This document shows positions 27,557-36,450 of a DNA stretch of 64,000 nucleotides, one piece after another (position 1 is the first letter of the stretch; the number at the start of each line of letters is the position of its first letter). This DNA is from Lysinibacillus boronitolerans JCM 21713 = 10a = NBRC 103108. GTDB taxonomy: Bacteria; Bacillota; Bacilli; Bacillales_A; Planococcaceae. The stretch covers positions 124,001 through 188,000 of the forward strand of contig NZ_JPVR01000078.1 in the NCBI RefSeq assembly GCF_000772935.1, given 5' to 3'. The translations under genes were made by a program, and so were the position numbers. The notes under the pieces were generated by a model that worked only from the letters and a program-made list of their open reading frames with translations, did not search any database and was not told the origin of the DNA.

Positions 27557-27922
27557 ATGGCTTATCAAGTAATCACAAATTGCCCTGTTTGCAGTAAAAC
27601 ATTGAAAATTACCAAGTTACAGTGTTCTCATTGTCACACGACTATTGAAAATGAGTTTGAATTGTCGAAGCTAGCTTCTTTATCAAAGGATCAGCTTCAG
27701 TTTGTGGAAGTATTTTTAACCTGTCGAGGGAATATTAAAGAGGTTGAAAAGGAACTGGGAGTTTCGTATCCCACAGTCCGTGGCAAGCTAAACGATATTA
27801 TTTCATCCCTTGGCTATGCTGAAAAGAAGAAAAATGTAGTAGACGAGAAAAAAATTGTAAGCATGCTAGAAAATGGCGAAATCACAACAGATGAAGCCAT
27901 AAAGCTCTTAAAAGACGAATAG
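27557..27922 (+). CDS. DUF2089 family zinc-ribbon regulator
   Basis: Protein of 121 residues. An N-terminal zinc ribbon (CPVC at 10-13 and CSHC at 25-28) is followed by a sigma-like helix-turn-helix (LSKDQLQFVEVFLTCRGNIKEVEKELGVSYPTVRGKLNDII) and a C-terminal SHOCT-like helix pair (VSMLENGEITTDEAIKLLK). The family is DUF2089; the fold suggests DNA binding. First gene of a three-gene unit, with strong AAGGAAGGAG before the ATG. Confidence 0.88.
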   Translation: MAYQVITNCPVCSKTLKITKLQCSHCHTTIENEFELSKLASLSKDQLQFVEVFLTCRGNIKEVEKELGVSYPTVRGKLNDIISSLGYAEKKKNVVDEKKIVSMLENGEITTDEAIKLLKDE

Positions 27923-27935
27923 GGAGGAACGGATC

Positions 27936-28322
27936 ATGAAAGAGGAAATTACAAAAGTGTTAACTATGATTCAAGAGGGAAAAATTGATGCGGATAAAGG
28001 ATCAGAACTGATTCAAGTGCTACAACAGAAAGAAGAATCAGAGAATAAATTTGTGGAAAAAACAAAGTATTTAGATAAAACGTTAAAGGTCCGTGTAGTA
28101 TCCACTGAAAATGATAATGTCACGGTAAATTTGCCAATTAAACTTGTCAAAGCCGTACTCATGGCAGGACACAGCATCGCTGCGAGTATTCCACAATCCG
28201 AAAAATACGTAAAAGATATCGACATCAACCTTCTTCTTGAAGCGATTGAAAATGAATTAGATGGACAAATTGTAGATATAAAATCAGCAAACGGGGATTC
28301 CGTTGCAGTCTTCATTGAGTAG
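27936..28322 (+). CDS. SHOCT-like domain protein
   Basis: Cytoplasmic protein of 128 residues: an N-terminal SHOCT-like oligomerisation helix pair (ITKVLTMIQEGKIDADKGSELI) resembling the tail of the preceding gene product, then a domain with VRVVSTENDNVTVNLPIKLVKAVL as found in YvlB-related proteins. Starts 13 nt after the DUF2089 gene, with GGGAGGAA before ATG. Likely partner of the DUF2089 protein by shared SHOCT domains. Confidence 0.7.
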   Translation: MKEEITKVLTMIQEGKIDADKGSELIQVLQQKEESENKFVEKTKYLDKTLKVRVVSTENDNVTVNLPIKLVKAVLMAGHSIAASIPQSEKYVKDIDINLLLEAIENELDGQIVDIKSANGDSVAVFIE

Positions 28323-28331
28323 AGGCGACGA

Positions 28332-28613
28332 ATGATGCATGTAAAAGTGAAAGCAAAAGACGTTCGCTTAACCGTCCCAGTTCCCTATACTGTGATAACT
28401 ATTGTCCTCTCCATTTTAACTTCTAAATGGATTCAGCAGCAAGCCAATAAGTGGACAAAGGCATACTTCGATCGAAAGAAAATAGATTTTACCTTTCCGC
28501 TCATCGACAAAGAAATGCTAAAGCCGATTATCAAGGAACTAAAAAATTATAAAGGACTCGTGCTAGTCGATGTCAAAGCTCAGGACGGAACTGAGGTTAA
28601 GGTTAGACTATAA
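28332..28613 (+). CDS. Hypothetical protein, third gene of DUF2089 operon
   Basis: Protein of 93 residues with a possible membrane-associated helix at about 14-36 and a C-terminal domain (KPIIKELKNYKGLVLVDVKAQDGTEVKV) that echoes the end of the preceding protein (VDIKSANGDSVAVF). This suggests a repeated domain shared by the two genes. Starts 9 nt after the second gene. Function unknown. Confidence 0.6.
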   Translation: MMHVKVKAKDVRLTVPVPYTVITIVLSILTSKWIQQQANKWTKAYFDRKKIDFTFPLIDKEMLKPIIKELKNYKGLVLVDVKAQDGTEVKVRL

Positions 28614-28632
28614 TACCCAAGATAGAGTGAGT

Positions 28633-28667
28633 AGAGCATGTTATGATAAAAGCATGCTCTTTATTAT
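28633..28667 (+). terminator. Terminator of DUF2089 operon
   Basis: AGAGCATG and CATGCTCT arms with a 12-nt loop, T-rich tail. Confidence 0.8.
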
Positions 28668-28864
28668 TTTAATGCGTGCCATGTGAAATATGGAAGAAAT
28701 GAAATAATTTCAGGACTTACGAGAGAGGCTACTATTTTAATAGAAAAACACTCATCGTTTAAAATAGATTTCGATTTGGGTATAAGTAATTAGTGATACT
28801 CTATTTCGTACTACATAATTAAAAATACTGAATAATCCAAAAATAAAGAAGTTTAGAATCTTGA

Positions 28865-28893
28865 TTTACTTTTCATTTGAAGGATGGTACACT
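28865..28893 (+). promoter_or_regulatory. nrd operon promoter
   Basis: TTTACT (28865-28870) and TACACT (28888-28893) with a 17-bp spacer, about 35-40 nt before the riboswitch begins. Confidence 0.5.
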
Positions 28894-28929
28894 TAAAACT
28901 ATTGAACAACAACTATATATTGTGTTCGT

Positions 28930-29094
28930 TTTACAAAGGTACTACTATATGTAGTTTAAAAGGGAAGTTCGGTACAATTCCGACGCTGTCCCCGCAACTG
29001 TGAAGCTGACGATGATTACAACCACTGTGCATTCGCATGGGAAGGGAATCAGAGAATGAAGCAAAGCCAGGAGACCTGCCTTTCTAAAACAAAT
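28930..29094 (+). ncRNA. Cobalamin (B12) riboswitch
   Basis: All landmark segments of the AdoCbl aptamer are present in order: AAAAGGGAAG (P3 entry), the GGTGC-like CCGACGCTGTCCCCGCAACTG core (28980-29000), and the B12-box-like GCCAGGAGACCTGCC at 29066-29080. A paired region enclosing GGGAAGGGAATC lies between. It lies upstream of nrdHIEF-dut and is followed by a terminator, so B12 would switch off the class Ib reductase. Confidence 0.95.
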
Positions 29095-29115
29095 TAATCA
29101 TTTCTTCGGGGATTA

Positions 29116-29192
29116 AGAGATGGGAACGTCAGTATTTTTGGTATGTTAACGTTTCCATTTAGCCTATCTCTCTAGAGGAGATAGGCTTTTTT
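29116..29192 (+). terminator. Riboswitch expression platform: antiterminator and terminator
   Basis: Terminator arms AGCCTATCTC (29161-29170) and GAGATAGGCT (29178-29187) with T-run. The upstream AGAGATGGG (29116-29124) can pair for 9 bp with CCTATCTCT (29163-29171) and break the terminator; AGAGATGGG also overlaps a third hairpin (29121-29129 with 29149-29157). This gives an ON/OFF choice read by the aptamer. Confidence 0.8.
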
Positions 29193-29215
29193 ATTTTATG
29201 AAAAGAGGGATTTCT

Positions 29216-29440
29216 ATGAAACTTTATACGAAAACAATTTGTCCAAAATGCCTATGGGTAAAATCTGAACTACAACGTGCAGGACTTGAAGCTGAAATTG
29301 TTAACATTGATCACGATGAACAAGCAAAGCAAACGATTATTAATGCAGGGTTTTTAAGTGTGCCTGTTTTAGAGATGAATGGAACTTTTATAGGAGATGT
29401 TCAGGAAATTGTTTCTCAAATTGAGTTGATTGCCCTATGA
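29216..29440 (+). CDS. nrdH: NrdH-like glutaredoxin
   Basis: Small redox protein of 74 residues with an N-terminal thioredoxin fold and CPKC active site at residues 9-12, the position of NrdH/glutaredoxin, and the VPVLEMNG cis-Pro segment. It supplies electrons to NrdE. ATG 29216 sits 6 nt after AAGAGGG; an in-frame ATG at 29198 has no ribosome site. Its stop overlaps the nrdI start in ATGA. Confidence 0.85.
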   Translation: MKLYTKTICPKCLWVKSELQRAGLEAEIVNIDHDEQAKQTIINAGFLSVPVLEMNGTFIGDVQEIVSQIELIAL

Positions 29441-29796
29441 TCGTATTCGCTAGTCGTACTGGCAATGTGCGCAATGTTGTATCCAAATTAAAGGCAGAAT
29501 GTATCGAGCTCTCGGAGGAATTGCGATTGAACAAGCCCTATCTTTTAATTACCTACACAGATGGTTTAGGTGACATTCCAGCAAAGGTACAACGTTTTTT
29601 AGAAAAAAACAGGGATTTTTGTAAAGGAGTAGTTGCAAGTGGGAATAGTAACTTCGGCCATCATGTATTTGGCGCTGCTGGTGAGAAAATCGCTGCTACG
29701 TATCATGTACCCCTAGTAAGGAAATTAGATTTACGAGGTAATCAAACGGATTACGAAGCAATACAAACGTTTTATGAAACGAGGGTAATGGGATGA
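29437..29796 (+). CDS. nrdI: NrdI flavodoxin-like protein
   Basis: Flavoprotein of 119 residues with FASRTGNVRNV for FMN phosphate binding and GNSNFGHHVFGAAGEKI near the C-terminus, both NrdI features. NrdI makes the oxidant that assembles the Mn(III)2-tyrosyl radical cofactor in NrdF. Coupled by ATGA overlaps to nrdH and nrdE. Confidence 0.93.
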   Translation: MIVFASRTGNVRNVVSKLKAECIELSEELRLNKPYLLITYTDGLGDIPAKVQRFLEKNRDFCKGVVASGNSNFGHHVFGAAGEKIAATYHVPLVRKLDLRGNQTDYEAIQTFYETRVMG

Positions 29797-31886
29797 AAAC
29801 CTATTTAAAGCTTAATAATGACGTACTGAATCGTTATAGTACAACTGGATTACTTGAGTTAGAAAAGGACCGCGAAGCTACGCGCCGCTACTTTTTAGAG
29901 TATGTTAACGTACGTTTGCGTTATTTTATAGATATTGAGGAAAAAATCCGCTATTTAGTTGATGAGGGCTACTATGAGAAAGCATTTATCGACATGTACG
30001 AGATGGAATTTATAAAGAAGTTGTACAAAAAAGCCTATGATTATAATTTCCGCTTTCCATCCTTTATGAGCGCAAGTAAATTTTATGATAGCTATGCTAT
30101 GAAAAGTCGTGATGGGGAAGAGATCTTAGAAAAGTATGAGGATCGTATAGTCATTATCGCTTTGTATTTGGCTCAAGGAAACACAGCTCTAGCAGAACGC
30201 TCTGTCGAAGCGATGATGGAAGCCTATCAGCCTGCAACACCAACTGCTTTAAATAGTGGCAAGAAAGCACGTGGTGAATTAGTTAGCTGCTTTAAATTAT
30301 CAATGGATGACTCCATGAATAGTATTGCTGAAAATATTGGCTATTGTTTAGAGCTATCACGCCTTGGTGGTGGGGTTGGGGTCAACCTAACAGATTTACG
30401 CCCTTTAGGTGATCCAATTAAAGAGATATTAAATCGTGCAAGTGGTGTCATCCCAGTAGCAAAGCTGTTAGAAAATTCTTTCAGTTATTCGAATCAGCTA
30501 GGGCAACGAAATGGCTCAGGTGTTGTCTATCTAAATATTTTCCATGCAGACATAGAAAATTTCATTTCATCAAAAAAACCAAATGCGGATGATAAAATTC
30601 GTCTTGCTACACTTTCAACAGGAATTATTATACCAAGTATTTTCTTCGAACTGATGAAACGTGATAAGGATATTGTTTTGTTTAGCCCATACGATATTTT
30701 TAAAGAATATGGCAAACGGATGTCTGAGATTTCCATTTCAGACATGTACTACGAGCTACTTGATAACCCTAAAATTCGTAAAATTAAACGTTTAAATGCA
30801 CGTAAGCTTTACACAGAGGTGAAAAAAGCACAATTTGAATCAGGCTATCCGTTTGAAATCTTTGATGATAATGTCAATAAGGTACATCCTTTAAAAAATA
30901 TTGGACGTGTCAAAATGTCCAATTTATGTACAGAAATCTTGCAGGTGCAAGAGACAAGTATTATTACGGACCAGGATCAACCAAACGACTATGGATTAGA
31001 TGTATCGTGTAATTTAGGTTCCATCGATATCCATGCAGCAAGTAAAGTGAAGGATTTCGGCGCATTAGTCGATACAGCGATGCACCTATTAACAAATGTA
31101 TCGCAAATGACACACATTAAGAATGTACCGTCTGTTGCAAAAGCCAACCAATTAATGCATTCTGTAGGGCTTGGCTGTATGAACCTTCATGGGCATCTCG
31201 TGACGGAGGGCATCCTGTACGGCTCAAAAGATTCGATTAATTTCATGGATCACTTTATGGAAGCGATGAACTATTATTCACTGAAATCTTCGATGGAAAT
31301 GGCGAAAGAAAAAGCTGCAACCTTCTACCGATTTGAGGACAGTGATTATGCATCAGGTAGCTATTTTGACCAATATATCAATAAAATTTACGAAGAACTA
31401 TCACCTGTTGTATTGAAGGCGCTTGGCAATATACCAATCATTACGAACAAGATGTGGGAAACGTTAAAGCAGGATGTAATGCAATACGGTCTATTCCATT
31501 CCTATCGTTTGGCTATTGCCCCAACTGGCAGTATTTCATATATTCGTAGCTGTACGGCTTCAATCGCACCATGTACAGAGCGCGTAGAGGTTCGTGATTA
31601 TGCTGATAGTAGAACCATTTATCCAATGCCTCATTTAACAAATGACAACAGCCATTTATATGTGGAGGCATATGATGTGAATCCGTATGATTTAATTGAT
31701 TTATATGCAGCTTCTCAAAAGCACGTTGACCAAGGTATTTCCATGACGCTTTATGTAACGGACAATTGGACAACCGAACAATTGGCTAAAGTATACATTT
31801 ATGCGTGGATCAAGGGCATTAAGTCTGTTTACTATGTTCGTCAACGTTTACAAAGCTTAGAGGAGTGTGTAGCATGTCAAATATAA
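29793..31886 (+). CDS. nrdE: Class Ib ribonucleotide reductase large subunit
   Basis: Catalytic alpha subunit of 697 residues without the N-terminal ATP cone, as in class Ib. Redox cysteines Cys166 and Cys406 and the radical cysteine Cys379 in SNLCTEI are present, with ELVSCFKL, CNLGSID and the C-terminal cysteine pair at 692 and 695 in EECVACQI. Makes dNDPs from NDPs. Starts 4 nt inside nrdI and overlaps nrdF by 13 nt. Intact. Confidence 0.97.
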   Translation: MKTYLKLNNDVLNRYSTTGLLELEKDREATRRYFLEYVNVRLRYFIDIEEKIRYLVDEGYYEKAFIDMYEMEFIKKLYKKAYDYNFRFPSFMSASKFYDSYAMKSRDGEEILEKYEDRIVIIALYLAQGNTALAERSVEAMMEAYQPATPTALNSGKKARGELVSCFKLSMDDSMNSIAENIGYCLELSRLGGGVGVNLTDLRPLGDPIKEILNRASGVIPVAKLLENSFSYSNQLGQRNGSGVVYLNIFHADIENFISSKKPNADDKIRLATLSTGIIIPSIFFELMKRDKDIVLFSPYDIFKEYGKRMSEISISDMYYELLDNPKIRKIKRLNARKLYTEVKKAQFESGYPFEIFDDNVNKVHPLKNIGRVKMSNLCTEILQVQETSIITDQDQPNDYGLDVSCNLGSIDIHAASKVKDFGALVDTAMHLLTNVSQMTHIKNVPSVAKANQLMHSVGLGCMNLHGHLVTEGILYGSKDSINFMDHFMEAMNYYSLKSSMEMAKEKAATFYRFEDSDYASGSYFDQYINKIYEELSPVVLKALGNIPIITNKMWETLKQDVMQYGLFHSYRLAIAPTGSISYIRSCTASIAPCTERVEVRDYADSRTIYPMPHLTNDNSHLYVEAYDVNPYDLIDLYAASQKHVDQGISMTLYVTDNWTTEQLAKVYIYAWIKGIKSVYYVRQRLQSLEECVACQI

Positions 31887-32842
31887 TTTATGAGGCAGTC
31901 AATTGGAATAAGGCAACAAGTGAGCTTGCCCAAATATTTTGGGATCAGCAATGGAAGCAAATTTGGTTTCCAGAAGAAATTGCGGTTAGTAAAGATATTA
32001 AACAATGGAAAAGCTTTGAGCATCAGGACACATATAAAAAAGTATTTGCAGGATTAACCTTACTGGATACTGTACAAACAAATATCGGAATGAATCGTGT
32101 TGCTGCTTATACAGACGATTTACAGGAAAAGGCTGTCCTAACCGTTTTTGATGCATTCGAGGCGATACATGCCAAGTCCTATTCTTATATTTTCACAACG
32201 CTTTGTACAAACGAAGAAATCGACGAGCTATTTGAATGGGTCAAGAAAAATGAATTTCTACAGTATAAGGCCAATAAAATAGCAGACATTTATAATAGTA
32301 TTGAAGAAGGCAATCCAGAGAGCTTATGGAAAGCGATGTTCTCATCCGTTATGCTTGAATCTTTCCTGTTTTATTCTGGCTTTTTCTATCCACTCTACTT
32401 AGGAGGACAAGGCTTCCTACGAAATAGTGCAGAAATTATTTCACTCATCTTGCGCGATGAATCTATCCATGGGGTAGCAGTTGGATTTTTTGCTCAAAAT
32501 CTATTCAAGCAATTTTCAAAGGAAAAGCAAGAAGAGCTACATTTATGGGGCTATGAACTATTATTAGATTTATATCAAAATGAAATGAAGTATACAGATG
32601 ATATTTATGCGGAAACAGGATTATCACCTGAAGTGCGCGCATATGTACGTTATAATGCAAATAAAGCTTTAATGAATGTCGGCTTTGAAGCCATGTTTCC
32701 AGAAGAGGAAGTCAATCCAATTGTGATGAATGGGATTCGTAATGAAGGCTCCACATATGATTTCTTTTCACAAAAGGGTGCTACCTATGCCAAGGCAAAA
32801 GTTGCGCCGATCACAGATGACACATTCAATTTTAATCGTTAA
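31874..32842 (+). CDS. nrdF: Class Ib ribonucleotide reductase small subunit
   Basis: Beta subunit of 322 residues carrying the dimetal centre and tyrosyl radical. Asp65, Glu96, His99 and radical Tyr103 (DAFEAIHAKSY) are in place, with later ligands in SVMLESFLFY and RDESIHG. The ATG at 31874, 8 nt after GAGGAG, lies inside the end of nrdE in another frame. Confidence 0.95.
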   Translation: MSNIIYEAVNWNKATSELAQIFWDQQWKQIWFPEEIAVSKDIKQWKSFEHQDTYKKVFAGLTLLDTVQTNIGMNRVAAYTDDLQEKAVLTVFDAFEAIHAKSYSYIFTTLCTNEEIDELFEWVKKNEFLQYKANKIADIYNSIEEGNPESLWKAMFSSVMLESFLFYSGFFYPLYLGGQGFLRNSAEIISLILRDESIHGVAVGFFAQNLFKQFSKEKQEELHLWGYELLLDLYQNEMKYTDDIYAETGLSPEVRAYVRYNANKALMNVGFEAMFPEEEVNPIVMNGIRNEGSTYDFFSQKGATYAKAKVAPITDDTFNFNR

Positions 32843-32854
32843 GGATGAAGAACA

Positions 32855-33292
32855 ATGAATCTAGAAGTAAAAATTAAAAAAATTCACGCTGATGCCATGC
32901 TACCGATACAAGCCAACCCTGGTGATGCAGGCATGGATATCTATTCCATAGAAGCAGTAGAAATCCCAGCAGGCGTAGCCAAACTCATTAAGACAGGTAT
33001 ACAGATTGAATTACCTAAGGGAACGGAAGCCCAAATTCGACCAAGAAGTGGATTAGCATTAAAGCATAGTGTAACTGTACTGAATAGCCCAGGCACTATA
33101 GATGAAGGCTATAGAGGCGAAATCGGTGTTATTTTAATCAACCATGGTCAAGAACCATTTATCGTAGAAAAATCAATGCGCATTGCTCAAATGGTTATTC
33201 AATTTGTTCCTTCTGTTCAATTAGTGGAAGTAGATGAATTATCTCAAACGGTCCGTGGAGAATCTGGATTTGGTGCAAGTGGTACGAAATAG
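32855..33292 (+). CDS. dut: dUTP diphosphatase
   Basis: Trimeric dUTPase, 145 residues. All five motifs are visible: [39 protein letters not shown] and [12 protein letters not shown]. It removes dUTP and provides dUMP for thymidylate synthesis. Ending the nrd operon 12 nt after nrdF, it would be under the same B12 riboswitch. ATG follows AAGGATGA. Confidence 0.95.
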   Translation: MNLEVKIKKIHADAMLPIQANPGDAGMDIYSIEAVEIPAGVAKLIKTGIQIELPKGTEAQIRPRSGLALKHSVTVLNSPGTIDEGYRGEIGVILINHGQEPFIVEKSMRIAQMVIQFVPSVQLVEVDELSQTVRGESGFGASGTK

Positions 33293-33324
33293 CGTGCCTG
33301 TCTACAAACCTCATAAAGTTTACA

Positions 33325-33356
33325 AAAAATCCTGCGAAGATGCAGGATTTTTTTGT
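33325..33356 (+). terminator. Terminator of nrd-dut operon
   Basis: AAATCCTGC (33327-33335) and GCAGGATTT (33342-33350) with a 6-nt loop and T-run. Confidence 0.9.
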
Positions 33357-33441
33357 TTTCACCATTTAGCTTACTTAAGAAGGAAATGATTACCTTCATC
33401 TAGAATGAAGTAATGACAGCGAATTAAAGGAGCAAATAATC

Positions 33442-34290
33442 ATGAAAAAAATATGTTCAGGTATTTTCCTTATGTTGATAGTCATTCTTACATCTCTCAC
33501 AACTGCAGCAGCTGCTAGTAGTCAACTAAAAGTGGACGGTATGACAGTACAAACGGATGTGAAGCCCGAAATAAAAAACAATCGAACAATGGTACCCTTA
33601 CGCGTGATTAGTGAAAATTTAGGGGCTAAGGTGCATTGGTCGGATGGCCAAGTGACACTGACGAAAAGTGAGATGAAAGTCAGTTTAAAGTTGAACAGTA
33701 GTAAAGCCGCAATAAATGGAAAAACGGTTTTATTGGATGCGAAGCCATACCTAAAGAATGGACGCACCATTGTGCCATTACGTTTTCTAGCAGAAACCCT
33801 TGGCTGTAAAGTGCATTACGATCATTTAACAATCTCAATCGATACAGAGCCATTGATGATTAAGGGTGTGGAGGTGAAAGCATTACTTCATGAATACCAC
33901 ATGACAATGGGGGGAGTAGTCGAGCAAATCAATGGCAATGCCTATATGGAAGAAATGCACCGTATATTTACTAAAAATATGGGCAAGAAGATAAAACAGC
34001 CTAACGATTACACATGGTCTGTCCATAGCACCGTAATTGGGGGCTATTATAAAATGGGCCAATATGATTTCCTGAACAAGGAAGGTAGTAGTATAGCACG
34101 TTATGATCTCTATTCGTTGGTGCAATCTTCAGATAAACCTTTGACTGGACAGCCAGACGTGTTGATTTATGACGCAGCTGTTGACCAATGGTATGAGTTT
34201 AACAAAACTGCCAGTGACTCTATTTATTCGTTAATGGAAACTGCCACGAGAAATGGCTTTGTGACAGTTATTAGTAATACAGTTCCTTGA
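33442..34290 (+). CDS. Secreted stalk-domain protein (copper amine oxidase N-like)
   Basis: Exported protein of 282 residues with signal peptide (1-24, ending AAA). Two tandem stalk repeats (about 28-78 and 80-130) with KVDGMTVQTDVKPEIKNNRTMVPLRVISENLGA and NGKTVLLDAKPYLKNGRTIVPLRFLAETLG belong to the copper amine oxidase N-terminal domain family. The remaining 150 residues contain no motif I recognise. It probably attaches to or works at the wall. Strong terminator after. Confidence 0.8.
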   Translation: MKKICSGIFLMLIVILTSLTTAAAASSQLKVDGMTVQTDVKPEIKNNRTMVPLRVISENLGAKVHWSDGQVTLTKSEMKVSLKLNSSKAAINGKTVLLDAKPYLKNGRTIVPLRFLAETLGCKVHYDHLTISIDTEPLMIKGVEVKALLHEYHMTMGGVVEQINGNAYMEEMHRIFTKNMGKKIKQPNDYTWSVHSTVIGGYYKMGQYDFLNKEGSSIARYDLYSLVQSSDKPLTGQPDVLIYDAAVDQWYEFNKTASDSIYSLMETATRNGFVTVISNTVP

Positions 34291-34314
34291 TTATGAATCC
34301 ATTAAAAACGCAAT

Positions 34315-34353
34315 AGAAGAGCACATCTATGAATAAGATGTGCTCTTCTTATT
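34315..34353. terminator. Terminator
   Basis: Perfect 14-bp stem (34315-34328 with 34336-34349), T-rich tail; it sits between convergent genes and may serve both. Confidence 0.88.
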
Positions 34354-34372
34354 TTAGTGAGGATAAAAAATG

Positions 34373-34864
34373 CTAATCATTTTTATTTAGAAAAGTACTA
34401 GGCATTACTACAAGAACTACTGTTCCACGAGCACAAAGCGTATCCTGCGCGTAAACTTCAGTTTCTACTTTCCATTTCTTCGGATGAATTTCTTCAACAG
34501 TGCCAATTGCCTTTAAGGGAACATCTTGGGGTGTTGGCTTGAGGAAATCTACATTAAGGTTAGCCGTTACAAATCGAGGTGGCTCCGCTCCATCACCAAT
34601 TTCATGTCCATTTTTACGATGCAAGGCAAGCGCTGCCGACCCTGTTCCATGGCAATCAATTAATGAAGCAATTAAACCACCATAGATAAATCCTGGAATA
34701 CCCATATATTTTGATTCAGGTGTATAGATTGTAATCGTCTTATCACCATGCCACCCCGTGCGAAGATGATGGCCATCATCATTCAAACGGCCACACCCAT
34801 AACACCAAGCGATATCATCTGGATAAATATCTTGAATTGCTTTTTCTACTTTTAATTCTTCCAT
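34373..34864 (-). CDS. PaaI-like hotdog thioesterase
   Basis: Hotdog-fold acyl-CoA thioesterase-like protein of 163 residues. A CYGCGRLNDDGHHLR opening, FIYGGLIASLIDCHG (central helix with the conserved Gly-Gly and Asp/His) and ARGTVVLVVM near the end are typical. Substrate unknown. ATG follows GGAGAGA. Confidence 0.85.
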   Translation of the reverse strand: MEELKVEKAIQDIYPDDIAWCYGCGRLNDDGHHLRTGWHGDKTITIYTPESKYMGIPGFIYGGLIASLIDCHGTGSAALALHRKNGHEIGDGAEPPRFVTANLNVDFLKPTPQDVPLKAIGTVEEIHPKKWKVETEVYAQDTLCARGTVVLVVMPSTFLNKND

Positions 34865-34985
34865 TCTTCTCTCCCCAATACTCTAGTATTATATGTTACT
34901 AATTAAACGTTAATCATTTAAGTATAATTAATCATTTCCATTCCATCAATAAAAATCTAAATATTCCATCTATTTAAACTATGTA

Positions 34986-35172
34986 AGAAAGCACGACCAT
35001 AAAGTTGGACAAGTTTTATTAATGACAGATGGGGAGGGCTGGTATCAGGAAGAAGGAAAAGCTGCATAGCTTGTAAAACGTTGGCATGGTGCAACAAAGG
35101 AAAGATGGTATACTAAGGTCGTTACGTTTTTCTTTTACCGTGCTGAAGAAGGAATTAAAGGAGTCAAAAGGT
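34986..35172 (+). pseudogene. Cupin family remnant
   Basis: In one frame the translated DNA reads DHKVGQVLLMTDGEGWYQEEG then AA, a TAG, then KRWHGATKERWYTKVV. These are two neighbouring conserved blocks of cupin proteins (GQVLIVTEGxGWYQEEGKPA and HWHGAxxDSWFxH), but the about 15 residues between them are lost and a stop is added. The N-terminus of the family is also missing. It is immediately upstream of the next ORF. Confidence 0.7.
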
Positions 35173-35760
35173 ATGTCATTAGAAAATATAATCGATTGTA
35201 TTTGCAAGGAAGCAACTAATAAAGACAGTAAAAAATTAGAAGAATTACTAGAGCAATTGTATGATTATGAAAGTGCTAAAATACTCGATATTTATCCTTA
35301 TCAGATAAAAAGTAATAAAAAATATAGTCAAGTAGAAGTATTCTTCGATAAATTGGAGATGGTCGATTTCCAAGAAAAAACGCAGGATTATCATTCTTAT
35401 CAGAAAAGCCTAGAAAAATTCGAGAGATTTTTTGAATTGATGTGGTTAAAATCATCTGAATTTTATTACATACCAGAACCTTTATATAAGGATCAATTGT
35501 ATTATAAAGTCTACGAGAATGAGTGGAATAAAATTATACCTAAAGATCTTACAGAAGGCATTTTATTAAAAATTGATGAGTACACAATATTAATTTCACT
35601 AATAAAATTAGCTGTTTCGGACCATCTCCATCTACATATCATTTTACCTGAGGAGAATATGGTATTTAGTGGGAATGAATTAGCCTTTTTAATCTATAGC
35701 CAACGTAATCTTGAGCTATTTGAAAAGATAGCTAATACGGAGGGGCTCTATATCCGTTGA
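35173..35760 (+). CDS. Hypothetical protein, 195 residues
   Basis: Soluble protein rich in Lys, Glu and Tyr, with a C-terminal YSQRNLELFEKIANTEGLYIR segment. I recognise no family. ATG 35173 lies 9 nt after AAAGGAG; the frame runs further upstream but crosses the cupin remnant. Stands alone. Confidence 0.5.
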   Translation: MSLENIIDCICKEATNKDSKKLEELLEQLYDYESAKILDIYPYQIKSNKKYSQVEVFFDKLEMVDFQEKTQDYHSYQKSLEKFERFFELMWLKSSEFYYIPEPLYKDQLYYKVYENEWNKIIPKDLTEGILLKIDEYTILISLIKLAVSDHLHLHIILPEENMVFSGNELAFLIYSQRNLELFEKIANTEGLYIR

Positions 35761-35871
35761 AAAAGTGATAGAACATTTCCAGCAACATGGAGCCAGATAA
35801 ATATGAAACATACCCTAAAAAATAGCAACAATCTATGTTGCGTACAGATCGTTGCTACTATTATTTAAAAA

Positions 35872-36258
35872 TCATTTATTTTGCTCTCGATAATTAATGG
35901 CCTCTTTAAATTCATCGGTAGCTAGGATATTGTAAAACATATTTCTACTGTTTACGTTTGCTATTGTCCCAGTGTTTGTATTATCAATCCATAGATAGTA
36001 TTCATCATCGTTTAGTTTGATCTTATACTGCGGAGCAATTTCGTTATCAACCTCACCGAATTCTCTAGCTTTTTTAAATGTTTTTTCTATAATTTTAACA
36101 TCTTCCGCATTAGAGATTTGTTGTAAAGTATCGGGTTGTACTTCATCGAAATTAATTAATTCTTGAATTTCTATCACCTTCGATGCTTCTTTCTGATCGT
36201 TACAAGCAACTAGCGCTAAAGAACAAATCATTAACAACAAAATTGTCTTTATTTTCAC
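35872..36258 (-). CDS. Putative lipoprotein
   Basis: About 128 residues. A hydrophobic signal ends in LVAC with the cysteine near residue 19 from GTG 36258, so it is probably lipid-anchored. Start is uncertain: GTG 36258 lies 11 nt after AGAGGGG and another in-frame GTG lies at 36270. Mature domain small and acidic, of unknown role. Confidence 0.6.
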   Translation of the reverse strand: MKIKTILLLMICSLALVACNDQKEASKVIEIQELINFDEVQPDTLQQISNAEDVKIIEKTFKKAREFGEVDNEIAPQYKIKLNDDEYYLWIDNTNTGTIANVNSRNMFYNILATDEFKEAINYREQNK

Positions 36259-36450
36259 CTTGATCTTCACCCCTCTTTATTCATTCTAGTATATTCCCTT
36301 ATGAACACATCTTCAAACCGCAAACCCTCAAAATATTTACATATTCTAACAGTCTAAAAAAGGTTTAACCATAGAATAAAAACTTATCTGAGATATTTCC
36401 CCTTGAATGGAATTTATAGTATGCTGATTAAAAGGGAGGAGAGGGATTTT

